A stretch of 64,000 nt of DNA from Warburgia ugandensis. Lineage: Eukaryota; Streptophyta; Magnoliopsida; Canellales; Canellaceae. Below the pieces are notes generated by a model. That model was not told the origin of the DNA. It made no database searches and saw only the letters and a program-made list of their open reading frames with translations. How positions within the stretch are numbered: the stretch's first letter is position 1; the number at the start of each line of letters is the position of its first letter. This document shows positions 40,626-52,800 of this stretch, one piece after another. Both the position numbers and the translations under genes were made by a program. The DNA is taken from contig CP141138.1 in the NCBI GenBank assembly GCA_035236585.1, positions 25,059,437 through 25,123,436 of the forward strand, given 5' to 3'.

Positions 40626-41355
40626 GTAGCTTTCAACGTTGAACAGCCATCACAAATTGAGGATTATCATGAGTCCTGCGAGAGATTGATGATTCAAAAA
40701 CCTAGATCGAAAACATGGGCCCATATATTTCTATCCATGGATCAAGCAAGGAAGATCTCCATTCAGAAAATCAATGTTCTCGATCATCGTATCCTGCCTA
40801 GGTGCATGGCTACCATTGTAGACCCTTCACCCCCAACCCTACCAAGGAATTGAATACCGCCTTTATTTGGGGCTTTAATGTCGTTTGCTCTAACAGTCTC
40901 AACATAAACTCCATCAGGAAACTAAATTCCAGTAGCTCATGGATAATATGAATGCATCTTTATCTTACCTCAAGGTGATCATGAAAATATCAGAACGACA
41001 CTCCTCCCAACACAAACTGACATGCTTCAAGAAATAAGGACCACAGTATCAAAGAGGAGCATGCCAAGAAACAGCGAAAATACATGGTCCATAACAAGTT
41101 TCTCGTTACCAGTTATCCCCTTAGACACGTTATAAATCGTCGCCAACCAGAGACATAGAACTGATAGACTACAGCTTAGAACAAGTTGCTTGATTCCACA
41201 CCTATGATTGATCAGACCCATCCGAGTTTCTAGAATTGGATATCTTGTATACCAAACATTGAAGTAATTTGGATGACTTCTCGTTGTTTCAATATGCATG
41301 TGGAAAAACCTGAACTAGCTAAGCACCTATGGGCTGCATATATATGCTTCTCTTT
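40626..41355. other. Intergenic region, no gene recognised
   Basis: AT-rich to mixed sequence between repeat unit B and the LINE RNase H relic. Short open frames on both strands show no domain that I recognise. Confidence 0.5.
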
Positions 41356-41710
41356 GTTGAAAATGGGGGCTCAATCGGAGGACTGGCGAGAGCTTGAACA
41401 GGTGATGTGAAAGGGGCTTCTTCTTAACTATTGAGAAGGACAATAATTACAGGCCGGAGTTACTAGCTATTAAGAAAGGACTGCATGTGGTTTCTACTTA
41501 GGACTAAATAACATTTGGGTGGCTTCTAAGGCGCAGAATGCGGTGGACATTATTAATAGTTCGGTCATTTGCTCGATTATGCTCCAGAATAACATTTTGA
41601 AGGCAATGGACAAATTTGTGCACTGGAAAGTATCACACACTTGGAGAGAGGTACCTGCAGCAGTTGACATTCTTTCAGCATTAGCTTATCTAAGAAAGGG
41701 ATATTTTTAT
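41356..41710 (+). pseudogene. LINE-type RNase H (RVT_3) relic
   Basis: Translation in pieces gives motifs of the plant LINE C-terminal RNase H domain: a GGSIGGLAR start, an ELLAIKKGLHVV-like stretch (about 41,458-41,500), NIWVASKAQNAVDIIN (41,511-41,560) and HWKVSHTWREVPAAVDIL (about 41,620-41,675). The order and spacing match RVT_3 domains at the end of plant L1-like LINEs. The frame is broken at least twice: an in-frame stop after the GLAR motif, and loss of frame near 41,500 before the WVAS motif. No reverse transcriptase is seen upstream. A domesticated RVT_3 gene is less likely given these breaks. Confidence 0.65.
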
Positions 41711-42067
41711 CTTGATTTTTCCAACATGATGATCTATATTGTAATATTCATGATGATAGTGTAAAAAAATTCAACTTAATGACTATCTTTTTTTTTATCA
41801 ATAAATTAGTTTGGGGTTAGCCTTTAAAACCCCACTTGCCTACCGAAGAAATAGGTAATTGGATGACTTTAACATCTAAAAATCGTGCTTCTTGCTCCCT
41901 GCTTATGGACCACTCTTTAAACAATATTTTCAACCATGCATGTACTTTGATTAAAAGCACATTCTTTTGGATTCCAGACTCATATTGTCCTCACTATTTT
42001 ATAACATTAGTCACCCAAAGGCAAAGAAATCATATGTAGAGCGGTCTGATCAACCAAAGATATGGCC
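41711..42067. other. No gene recognised
   Basis: AT-rich sequence between the LINE relic and the LTR that starts at 42,068. It may be the 3' untranslated end of the LINE. Confidence 0.4.
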
Positions 42068-42920
42068 TGTGACACCCCGGGTTTTTAACAAACTGTTTCC
42101 CATATTTATATGAAAATAACAATAGTTTATTGCTAGAAAATAGATGGGATTCCAAAACTTAAAACTCATGATTTAAGAATTTTCGCAGTGTCAAGAAAAA
42201 TACCATTAAGAAAACCCCGAGAGTCATTTCACCTCAAAACCACACTGAAGAATAGAACCAAAAGTAAACATTTTGAGCATGCTCACAAATTAAAACCACG
42301 GTGACATTTTTGCAACTGCAAAGATACGTAATAGTGAAAGTTCCAAAGCTCTGGGGTCTGTCTAAGATCACCACGTCATCCATGTATAAACATATAACCA
42401 CTATGCAGTGATATGAGTCTGATCTATCAATATATACAACGACTAAGGAGAATGCCAAAAAGCCAATACCAGTCCAACAAATGTACACCACTTTATCTCT
42501 GTATCTGACAGAATCTGTCCTCAAGCCCCCATGCAGCTCCACTCTAGTCCACCTTCTTCCCTTTCTGACTGTCACGCTCTGATTCTAAGGCATTGCAAAA
42601 CAAAGCAATGCCTCAGCAAGCCATGCTTGTGCAGGTGATATACATTCAAAATAACTCAATAAAAACAAAGCACATGGCGCAAGGTATAAAGATCATAAAA
42701 TGATCAAACATAATACAAAGCTTTAAATCACACGATGAAGGACATACCAAGTCCATGAAATAAAGAAGATATCATCAACCATGATATCAGGACATGCACA
42801 ATCCGAGAAAATCTCAAAACACATGAATGCATGTCAAAAGTATCAAACATCATACGCAATCAAGCCCTATGAGTGTCTCACATACACTCACGGCAATGGG
42901 GTCAGCTCTCTGTACCATCC

Positions 42921-43095
42921 GCTTTCACCCTTTCACCCTTGCACTTTCACAGGCGCTCAGGCACTCCGGCATTCACGGGAACGACGCGTACCACTTTCGC
43001 TTTCACCCTTTCACCCTCACAGGCACTCAGGCACTCATGAAAAGTCGCGTTGCACACCTGCTTTCACCCTTTCATCCTCACGGGCACTCATGGGA
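42921..43095. repeat. Minisatellite of three degenerate ~55-60 bp units
   Basis: The motif CTTTCACCCTTTCA(C/T)CCT recurs at about 42,921, 43,000 and 43,060. Each copy is followed by a GGC(A/G)CTCA motif and, in two copies, a variant of CACTCATG. The units differ in length. It lies inside the chromovirus-type LTR. Confidence 0.75.
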
Positions 43096-44413
43096 TGAAA
43101 AATCGCATCCTACCACAGGATCAATAGTCTCAAATATCAAGTCAGAGCAACTCCCAGATATCAAGAAGACCACAATCAAGTGAATATTACAAAAGATATA
43201 AAAACAGTGCATGCTGAAATCAATCTCATGCATATAGTAAGGCATAAATCACATGCCTCAAAAACTCAAATCACCAAATCACCATTTGAGAATCATGGAA
43301 AAATTGTGATTGAAATCACCTACCTCGGTATCGCACTATCCCAACAAACGTGTAAACGATATCAAGGTGTATGCCCTCACTTGTCATGCCATAAATCATG
43401 TCATGGTTAATGCATATAACCAAAATCTAAAGCCTGATCATCTATTGATTAGCTTGATCCAAATCATCTAATAGCATTTATTTGTTTTGCTATTAAAAAG
43501 TTACTCCAAACTAGATTTTTATCTTAAATCTAGATTCGCCTTGTTGAGACGATCACAACGCCTCTTTCGGATCGTGATTTGGACTTCTATAACTCATAAA
43601 ATCAAGGTTTAAAGGAATAAAGGGTCAAAAAAGACCAAAATCTAGAAAATGGGCCTGTCGCAGTGCGCACACCGGGCGCATCTATGGACGTGCTTCACAT
43701 TAGAACCTGCGCGGGGTAGCGGGCGCATCTACAGACGCGCTCTACACATGAGGGCCGAAATAGCACGCGTGGCGCATTCTAGCGTCACCGCGTGGTGCGC
43801 ACGAGTCGCACCACGTGCCCTACGCATGGTGCGCCCTTATCGCACCACGTGGCGCTCCCTCGTCCTTACGTTTCCTCCTGTTCCTGTCGTCGTTGTCGAA
43901 GACGACGACCGGACTAGTTCGCCATCGCCAGCGACCCCAGGTGCTCCATTTTTTGTGATTTTTACACCTTTGAGTTCAGTTTTTCACGTACATTGCATTT
44001 TCACAAATCCCACCTAAATCTATCATTTTTCACGATTTTTGTCTCATTTTCAAAATCTCCCATAATATTGTTTTTTGGGTTTTCAGCCTCCATAGCCATC
44101 CGATCATCACGAAATTTTATGGGTTCTTTCCTCTCCTCATCATACTCAATATGAACAGTCCAGATCTTAATCTGACATCGTCTCATCTAATTTTTTAGTG
44201 AAAAATAGTAAAGCACTGATTTTTGCAAAACCTACATGTTCATGCCGGTTTTTTGTCATTTACAAGTGAATTACCTTGAAATTTAACACAAAGAGAAGGG
44301 TGGAGTGATCCTACCTCGTTCCCGGCCATTCAAGGGTGGAGAAATCCTTTGCCACGGCGCATGACTGTCCACATGAAGCAGAGAGAATTTAAGAGGGAGG
44401 AGAGTGCGTTTTG

Positions 44414-44415
<2 letters not shown>

Positions 44416-44467
<52 letters not shown>
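44416..44467. repeat. (CT)n microsatellite
   Basis: About 52 bp of CT repeats near the end of the chromovirus-type LTR. Confidence 0.97.
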
Positions 44468-44470
<3 letters not shown>

Positions 44471-44650
44471 TTACCTTATATGCTTCATTTTTTGTTTTAT
44501 TTTATTTTATTTTATTTTCGTTTTTCTTAAAATATAAGAAATGTTACAAGGCCCATCAGGCAAAAGTGGGCAGTTTAATAGAGGGTCACACACTATACTA
44601 TAATTTCTCTTTTCACTATGTAAAATCTCAATATTAGAATAAAAACTCCA

Positions 44651-45560
44651 ATATCCTTTAAAACCTAGTCGACTTGGGTAGTTGCCGAGAGGATTTACTT
44701 ATTCACTCGAACACAATCAATTGAAATTCGGATTGAACAATGACTCAACCTTTTTGTAGGAGTATCAGTAAAGGTTACACTAACTATTTAGTAAATAAGC
44801 ATTAGACTAAATCTAGAAGGAATCTTTATTTTAGTATATTGAATTTCCTTTTACGTAGTGATGGAGCCTCCTAAGCCCAAATCATCTACAAATTAGGTAA
44901 GAAATTAAGAATAGTGGTTCAAAAACATCATAGCCCATGCCTAACTCTTGTATTGATAGGCCATAGCCTATAAGGGTTAGTTGTTTTTAATTTCTAGTTT
45001 TCTTTTAATTGTAAGGCTATAAATATGTCTACTTAGGATAAAACCAACAGTATCGTTAATAATTATCTTATAGTAAAACTACATATATGTCCCCTAAACT
45101 AGAGGAGGAGCTAAGATTTTATGTACGGATGCAACATATTGGATTGCAAGAGTTGTACAAGCTTCAACTTTGTTCCAAAAGATAAATAGCTCCACAACGA
45201 GACTTTTCTTTTAATATCTCCTAGAGCAAACCCTCATAATCCACAATAGGAGTCTTCATGCACCTAAACCAAGACAAACAAAAAAATACAAGAATTCACC
45301 TGATGTCCAAGTTCCTATGGCAGAGAAAGCAATCTATAAATCCTAACAATGTAATTGTTTTAGATGTCATAGTTATAAGTAGATAATGTTTTTCGTTCAA
45401 AAGAAAGTAAATAGCAAAAGGATAATAGATAATGCTTCAACTTTTAAGTTTCAAACCAACTTAACATTGATTTCAAATTTTCAACCCAATAAGTGCATAC
45501 ATGCTCTTGAGCGTGAGAAGAACTCCACGCCCTATTTTTCATGTGCTGTGAAACTTTGCT
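44651..45560. other. AT-rich region, no gene recognised
   Basis: This may be the worn internal leader of the element whose LTR ends near 44,650, but no primer-binding site or gag motif is convincing. Confidence 0.35.
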
Positions 45561-45569
45561 TTGCAGATG

Positions 45570-46205
45570 TAAACCCTTCATTGTGTTTACAATTGCTTAG
45601 ATTAGATAGAGATCAAATTTTATATCATTGGATGCTTTTAGCATATGTTTGATTACCAAAAAATAGTAACCATCCATTTTTATTAATTTTTTCAAAGGCC
45701 CAAAAGTAGTTGGCATCATTCAAATGCATTGATTTATATTGTGTTACCTATTTTGGTATGGAGAATATGATGAATAGATTAGATCCAAAAAAATAATCAT
45801 GTATGAAAAAGGAGGGCATGGAATTCTTTGCACGTTCAAGAGGGTGTCTGCCTATTAAGACTCTTGAAAACAAGGCTTGTAGAAGCTATTTGGATTGAGT
45901 CCTCGTAGGTGTAAACACTCTCAAGTGTTCTAAGGAGTAGACACTGCCTTTTTTTAATCATGATTATTATGTTGTATAAATGTAAGCTTTTCATCATGTT
46001 TGGAATGAGTTAGATAAGCTAAAAATCAAATTTCATAAACATTGAATGCTTTTAGCTTATGTTTTTATGGGTTAGAAATCAAGACCCTTCATTTTTGTTT
46101 TAATTTTCAAAGACCCAAAATAAGTGACTAGGATTGTCCAAATGTAGTGTTTTCTTGTGAATTACTTAATTTCACCATTTTGTACACAATACATAGCTCA
46201 AATCT
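45570..46205. repeat. Diverged direct repeat, period ~415 bp
   Basis: Segments 45,570-45,790 and 45,985-46,205 share an ordered series of short matches: GTAA(A/G)C, TTAGATA(A/G), GAATGCTTTTAGC or GGATGCTTTTAGC, then CATTTTTRTT, TTTTCAAAGRCCCAAAA, and a late TGTGTTAC/TGTGAATTAC motif. The copies are clearly diverged. The family is not recognised. Confidence 0.6.
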
Positions 46206-49200
46206 TTGAAAGAAGATATATGAGGTAGCATGTACTCGACACTTAAGCATATCTACACCTACTGGGACTCATTTGACTTCTAAAAGTTTAAGGGGTTTAG
46301 CATGGCAATGACCCCCCTTAATCCCAGGTTGTCTTTGCCCATGCCCTAAACTATTAATAATGTTTTACTTTGCACTCAAAATTTTAAATTGAATCAATCT
46401 ATGCCGCAAACATCCCATAAAAGGTCAATGTAATACTCTGTTTATTTTTCTCTTAGGTAAAAGGATAAGGAATACCACCTAATCCACATGCATTTTTATT
46501 TAACTCGCCTGGCAATTAAAATAGTTTAAGAGGTTGCCATGTCAAACAAAATAAATCACACAAGATGGGTCCCATGAAGCAAGAATATGGGTCCCTTCTT
46601 CTTCCTTATCCATGTTTTCACTACTACCACATTCTCACCAGCACTACCATAAGGACTTGAACATCCTTATTAATCACTAGAGATAAAACAAATTCACAAT
46701 TTAAAATAAAAGTAGATGAAAATGACATATTAAACAAAGCATTCAGCATTACACATACAAAAAAACAAAGTATTATATGTTATGCAGATAGAAAGAGAGA
46801 AAAGGTATACTAAGTACGCAATAGTTTAAACCAAAAAAAAAAAAAAAAAGTGTTTAAAATAAGGTGTCATAACTGAAAATGTGGACACAGTAGATTTTCC
46901 AAGAGTCGATGTGAATTGATGCGGCGAGAATGTAGTTTATTGCAGATAAAGTGGCATGGTATTTTATTTAATTATAAATTTTAGAATGAAAAATACATTT
47001 TTTTCTTAGTTTTACCATAAAATGAAAATAAAAAATCTAAAACTAGATAAAAAGCGGCCAAGTCATGCATGCAAAATGTAGACTAGCTCAAATAACCTAA
47101 ATAGCCAAAATAACCCACATAAGATACCTTGTCATGCCAACCAAATAACCGAGGTAAGTTATTTTTAAGGGAGTTGGGTAACACTACTATTAATTAAATG
47201 GACCAAATTGACTTTCTCTGGTTTGTTTATGGTGTACATTGGTACAACTAAGCTTTGAGAGTTAATTAAAACAATTTAAATAGTTTATGGGGCATTTTAG
47301 TTGCGGGGCCTTATCTTATAGTCTACTACTGGCAGCTGCCTTAGAGCCATAGGTGTCAATTTCATCCTTTTCTAGGCCGAGTTCTAGGATTACTCCATCA
47401 CAGTTGGAAATATGGAATAGATAAAAGGTGTTACATTCTGGTTAGTATAATAACCTGTTCTGGTAAATTGCTAGGCGTACAAGAGAGGCCCTTCTTGCAC
47501 CACTGCGTCTAAAGGTGTTTGCACGATAATTCCGGCTATTCTGATGGATTTGAGCCTACTGTGACTCATTTCTGATAAATTCTGATCTTTTGCACACGTT
47601 TTTAATAAGAACAAATTTTCTCTAAAAGTTTGTTCCCAATTTAATTCGGAAATTAGCTAATCCAAAATTTCCGGTTCCAGGAACCAAAATGAATCATACA
47701 CAGAATTTCTTAACCGTGGATAAACAAAACAGCAACTGAAACCATCGCCTATTGTTTGTACGGGAAGAGCAAACAGTGGACAAATATTTTCCACCATAGT
47801 TATCGTATACTTGCCCTTGGCAGCCATGAAACCTAGACCAAATTACTTAACTACAAACAAAACAGCTGCTAAACTGTCGTTTGGCATTTTTCTTAAACAA
47901 TTGAGGACCTACCGTGGCGGTGGGAAATGAGATCACTGGGCGTGGATAATCCCCGGCCAAAGTGTCACACCGCTACACAAGGATTTGCGGTTGCGCTAAG
48001 TCCGGCCACGAGTAGATGGAAAGTGACTGACCAGGTTTTGTCTGATTAAAATAAATCTCAAGAAACCGTTTCTGGGAGAATCATATAGGTTGGACCCACA
48101 CCACACGGAAGCAACCAAAGCAATGACGTAACATTATCTCCATCTCCTCGCACGTTCTTGAGATAAATAATAAAGGGAAGATAATATTGTGAAATTAATA
48201 TGGTTTAGCCGCCTCCAGTCTCGGGAAAGGGTCCACCAAGCGAGATTGACAAAGGAAGCCACACCGTGGAATTCCACGAGATTCTTGCGATGTGGCATCC
48301 TGTGCAAAGAATGTGTTGAATTTCTAGAAAGAGAATCCGAGTATCGTTGGAACGAATAAGCTGGGAATATGCGATGCGATTGCTTACCACCACATTGTTG
48401 AACCATCTCAGGCCACATGACATGAAATTGGCATTACATTTCTCCAGAAAAAGAATTTCATGTTCATGCATACTTGAAAGGAGGGACTAGAAAATGAATG
48501 GCGCCCACTTGTTAACGATCCATCGAAACCGTTCATTTGGTTGCCTTCCTCCGTAACCGAAGACCACTCTAACTTTCCCATTTCAAAGCAAGAGATCAAA
48601 GCCGTTGAATCTCCTCATGAAGTTGAATATTGTGGCCTGTGCTCATCTAACATAATAGTAAATATTTTGTTTAAGAATAAACTAAAAAAATGCTTTGCCC
48701 AAAACCATCTAGCGCAGTCAGTCATGGCACCTCTCCTTGATTTATTTGATCGGAGGTTCAAGGTGTCACTTTTCCTTTATTGGAGAGATTTTAAGTAGAT
48801 TTAGAAATTAGAATATGCTTTTTAGTAGTTTGCTTCATAACTCTTTATTATTAAAAATAAAAATAAAAAAAGCTTCACAAATTCTTTTAACTGATTGCTA
48901 AAAAAAGACGCAACTTAGATAGGTCTAAGATTTAAATGATCTAAACCATTTATCATGTTCAACTTGCACTATTTAAGCCGTGTACTAGCAATTATACCTA
49001 TCGAAGGATTCTAGCTGCTAGCTTTTAAAGTTAAAATTCTCATAGATATGATTTAAGAAAACCAGGGATCAAATCATTGAATGACTATGAAATTCAATAG
49101 CTAGCCAATCTAAGACAGGAAAAACATGCGGATTAGATTCGATTATCCAAACGAGAGGTCCACATATGTAGCTTGCTTTTTCGTTGTCCTTTTTTGCATC

Positions 49201-49660
49201 CAAAAACATTTTCCTAATAAATATTATTGCCTAGGGCAATTGGTTGCAGGAGAAAAAAAAAAGGGGCCAAGAAAAAATGTCATTTTGGTGTTTTATTGAC
49301 AATTTAGTTGTGTAAGCAGCAACCTGATATTTTTTAAATTATTATGTAAAGATTATAAAAGAAAATTTTTCAACAAAGATGTAAATTAAGAAAGATTGTT
49401 CGACGAAATATGGACTGGAGACTAAATCTTAGATACATCCATAGGAAATCCTACTGATTGCTGGACATGCCCCGTGGCGTACTGTTGGTTGCAGGTTCAA
49501 ATTCCCTTTGTCCTTTGTCCAGGGGATTCTATTTAGAATATTAGTAATAACAATTCAGGGGTGCCTTGGGATCAACGGTCCTGATTATACCTGGTCGATC
49601 GGTCAGTCACGCATACCATCCATCTCGAGAAGGGTAATTTTTCATCTCACCGGTGGCACC
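46206..49660. other. Intergenic region upstream of GAPN, no gene recognised
   Basis: AT-rich to about 47,300, then more mixed. The GC-richer part at about 47,900-48,600 has overlapping minus-strand open frames of 60-95 codons, but none shows a known domain. Near 49,470-49,505 the motifs GTGGCGTACTGTTGG and GGTTCAAATTCC resemble A and B boxes of a tRNA-derived SINE, without further support. Confidence 0.5.
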
Positions 49661-49778
49661 CATGTAATTGAGAAATGAACAAGCGTCACATAGCGGATCG
49701 AATCCGCTCACTTGGCACTCCGTCAACCACCTAAAGCGAGTCCCCAGTTCATCGGAGAATCGTGGCTCAATGCTTCTC

Positions 49779-49786
49779 TATATAAA
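49779..49786 (+). promoter_or_regulatory. GAPN TATA box
   Basis: TATATAAA lies about 95 bp before the GAPN ATG. This predicts transcription starting near 49,810 and a 5' leader of about 70 nt that is rich in CT and then in GAA repeats. The pyrimidine-rich sequence CTCCCTCTCCC just downstream is a common plant start-site feature. Confidence 0.75.
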
Positions 49787-49879
49787 CTCCACTCCCCCCT
49801 GCAACACACGCTATCTCCCTCTCCCAACTCTAAGCACTCGACAAGACTAAACTTGAACAGTAGAAGAAGAAGAAAGAAA

Positions 49880-52800
49880 ATGGCAGGAACCGGTGCTTTT
49901 GCAGAGATCTTGGACGGAGATGTTTACAAATACTACTCGGAAGGAGAGTGGAAGAAATCCTCGTCTGGAAAATCTGTCTCGATCATCAATCCTACCACCA
50001 GAAAACCTCAGTACAAGGTCCAAGGTAAACAAGCTCGAATCTTGCCTTCTTCTCTGTTCGCGCTTTCTCAACGAATTCTTTGGTTCAAGTGAGATTTTGT
50101 TGTCAAGTAATTGCAGACACTTCCGTGATCATATTGTCATTCTAAAGTTGAGTGATTTTTGAGGATTAGTTTCTTTCTAGGGTTTATATTCAAACTTTAT
50201 GTGACATATTATTGATAAGAGTGAAATTTGTTTCCGTCATTTGAAGGATATGGAAAATGGAACCTTCTTTGGCGATTGCAGAATATTTTGAATTTTATAT
50301 GATTTTTTATCTGAAACAGCCTTTAAATTTTATCTGATTTCAACGACCTCATGGCCACAAAATCAACTGATTTGTCTGAGTTTTAGGATTATAATGTTAG
50401 AAGAAGAAATGATCTTCTCCTCTGAATAGTTCTCTGATTCAATACAAGCACTGAATTTGGAGCTAATGAACTATTTTACCTCGATGATGCAGCTTGTACA
50501 CAGGAAGAGGTTAACAAGGTCATGGAAACAGCGAAAATCACCCAAAAGGCATGGGCTACAACTCCCTTGTGGAAGCGAGCAGAGCTTCTTCACAAGGCTG
50601 CAGCAATCCTGAAAGAGCTCAAGGTCCCAATCGCAGAATGCCTTGTCAAAGAAATCGCTAAGCCCGCCAAAGACGCTGTAACCGAGGTAAAACCAAATTA
50701 TCCTATCCAATGTTATTAGAGAACATTTCTCCCGGAGAGTGAACTCGTCGAATTTGCTGAATTCCTGTTTCTTTGATTTGGTAAAGGTTGTTAGATCTGG
50801 AGATCTCATCTCATACACCGCTGAGGAAGGTGTTAGGATTCTCGGAGAAGGAAAATTCCTTGTTTCCGACAGTTTCCCGGGCAATGAGAGGAGCAAATAC
50901 TGCCTAACTTCCAAGGTATTTTTTTCCTTTTCTTGATTATTTATTAAATATTCTTACTATTTTTCAGAAGGTTCAAAGATTTCTTCGCTGAATTTTAACA
51001 AACTGATTGGTCGCTATGTAAGCTAATGGCTACACCTTTTCAGTGCTGCTTTACACGTACAAGCTCTTTTGTTCCTTTTGGAGATTAATCTGTTTTTCCT
51101 TATTTGTTTTGCTAGCGTGGGATGGATAAGGTTAGTTTGAGGGGTCTGAATCCATCAAACTGGACCATTTAAGTGCCATGCTTCTAGCTTGAACGGGTCA
51201 GATCATTCAAAGATAACGCCTGGCTAAAGAGTCCCAAAAATCAGCCCGCATAGCATTTCTCTAAAAACTCACAGCTAAATGCTTCGCTAGGCTTGTTGGA
51301 CGTTTCAAAGGAGAAATTAATTGGTCTTTCCACTAGCCACTAGTCATGTCAATTACGTGTACGACTCAATATCCAAGCTGCTCATCTCCTAGACTTATTT
51401 TGTATGTTGGTCATCTCAGTCTTATGATCTTTCACTTAAAAAAAACCTCTCATCTTCTAGGTCATATGGTCGTATCTTAATCCTTTAATGACTATACTTT
51501 CGGATGGGTCCATCATATACCACCGAATGTTAGGCTTAGGATCGTCTAGTGGAGAAGAATTTTGGAGCAAGGCCTATGGGCCCAGAATATGAAGGCGTCG
51601 GATCAGCCAACAGCAAGGTCCCACATGTACCTCTTATTGAGCATGAAAGATCAAGGAGGAAGACGGTCCACACTCTCACCAAGGTCTGATGTCGGTGGTG
51701 CGCTTGTAAGTGGACCATTTAACGGTTTATCCGGTGTTTGACGAAGCAACAGTAGTTGATATTATGATGTTGCTTTTCACGTGAGTGCAACTAGTTATGG
51801 AAACCCCTTGATATCAAAGGAATTATCAATTAATGGACCACGTCGTAGTTTGGTTGGTGGCTTAAACATTGCGCAACGTAAGGTGATTGATGACATAACA
51901 TGAGTCGTTCGCAATAAATTAATAGGATTGTTGGTATCAACCTTTCTTGGTCTAGATATCCATAGATTCAAGTGGGTTCTAGGTTTAAATTTTGTGTCTT
52001 TTAGGAAATGGAACCTGCCCAAAAATTTCCTTTCCACCGGTTTTTGGCAAGGCATCATATTGTAGCTTATAGACAATGCATTCTAGAGCTTCTATATTGG
52101 TAAGGTAGAATATCTGGGCGCAGTGGTTGTTGATCAGATCTTGTCTTAGAAAGTACAGGCTCCAAAAGTCTCTTTCGTCAAATCCTGTAACCTTTGAATT
52201 GTTTAGATTTTACGATTGTGTTCACTGTTCATCATTAAGTTTGCGTTCCCAAACTTTCTCAAGCATGTCCAGTTGAAGTTGCAAATAATAGTGCTCAGGT
52301 TACTTTAGCGTTTGTGTGGATGATCTTTGGCATGGTCTACTTGAGATGGAGCCAGCTAAATGAGTGGCTTAATCAACAAACACTTCTCACTCTTGTACTA
52401 GTAGCTGGATATGTAAATACGCGCAACGACCATATAGAAGCTCTACCTGGTACTATCGTTGCTCTAATGGCTCTCTATACGGGAATTACTGAAGCTAGTC
52501 TAGATCAAGGGTCTGGTGCCACGTCGTGAGGTTTCATTGTGGAGCAGGATGACTTAAATGTTCGAGAGGTTTCCTTCAGAAAAAAATGACGAAAGAGAAG
52601 GGAAATTGATATGAAAAATGACGAGCGAGAAGGGAAATTGATATAATCACCGATTTATGGTTTACGATTTATTTCTCATTTGTCGGTTGACGTTGTTTTC
52701 TGAGATATGTTTCCTGCATACTTTAGGTTGCGTTATTACTATTTCATATGTCAAAAGAAATAAATAAAGACTATGTGACCCACGATCATATTAAAACGGT

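Larger units (their letters stand above)
42068..44650 (+). mobile_element. Chromovirus-type LTR, plus orientation
   Basis: This starts TGTGACACCCCGGGTTTTT, the same terminal motif as the minus-strand LTR at 31,169. It shares a GAAAACCCCGAGAGTCATT motif about 150 bp in and a GCGCAC-rich patch (43,650-43,830). It includes a minisatellite (42,921-43,095) and a (CT)n tract (44,416-44,467). The right end is approximate. No pol remains are evident on either side, so it could be a solo LTR or a truncated element. It is non-coding; the 122-codon open frame in the GC-rich patch is probably spurious. Confidence 0.6.

Noticed and set aside
42921-43095. Regularly spaced repeats considered as a CRISPR-like array
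   Set aside because: Unequal units, no conserved repeat-spacer structure and a eukaryotic LTR setting; it is a minisatellite.
43649-44017. 122-codon open frame in a GC-rich patch
   Set aside because: It lies within a chromovirus-type LTR. The patch is shared with the opposite-strand copy near 28.6-28.8 kb, and the open frame reflects GC content.
48134-48599. Three overlapping minus-strand open frames upstream of GAPN
   Set aside because: They overlap in different frames with no domain, no consistent splice pattern and no sign of coding bias.
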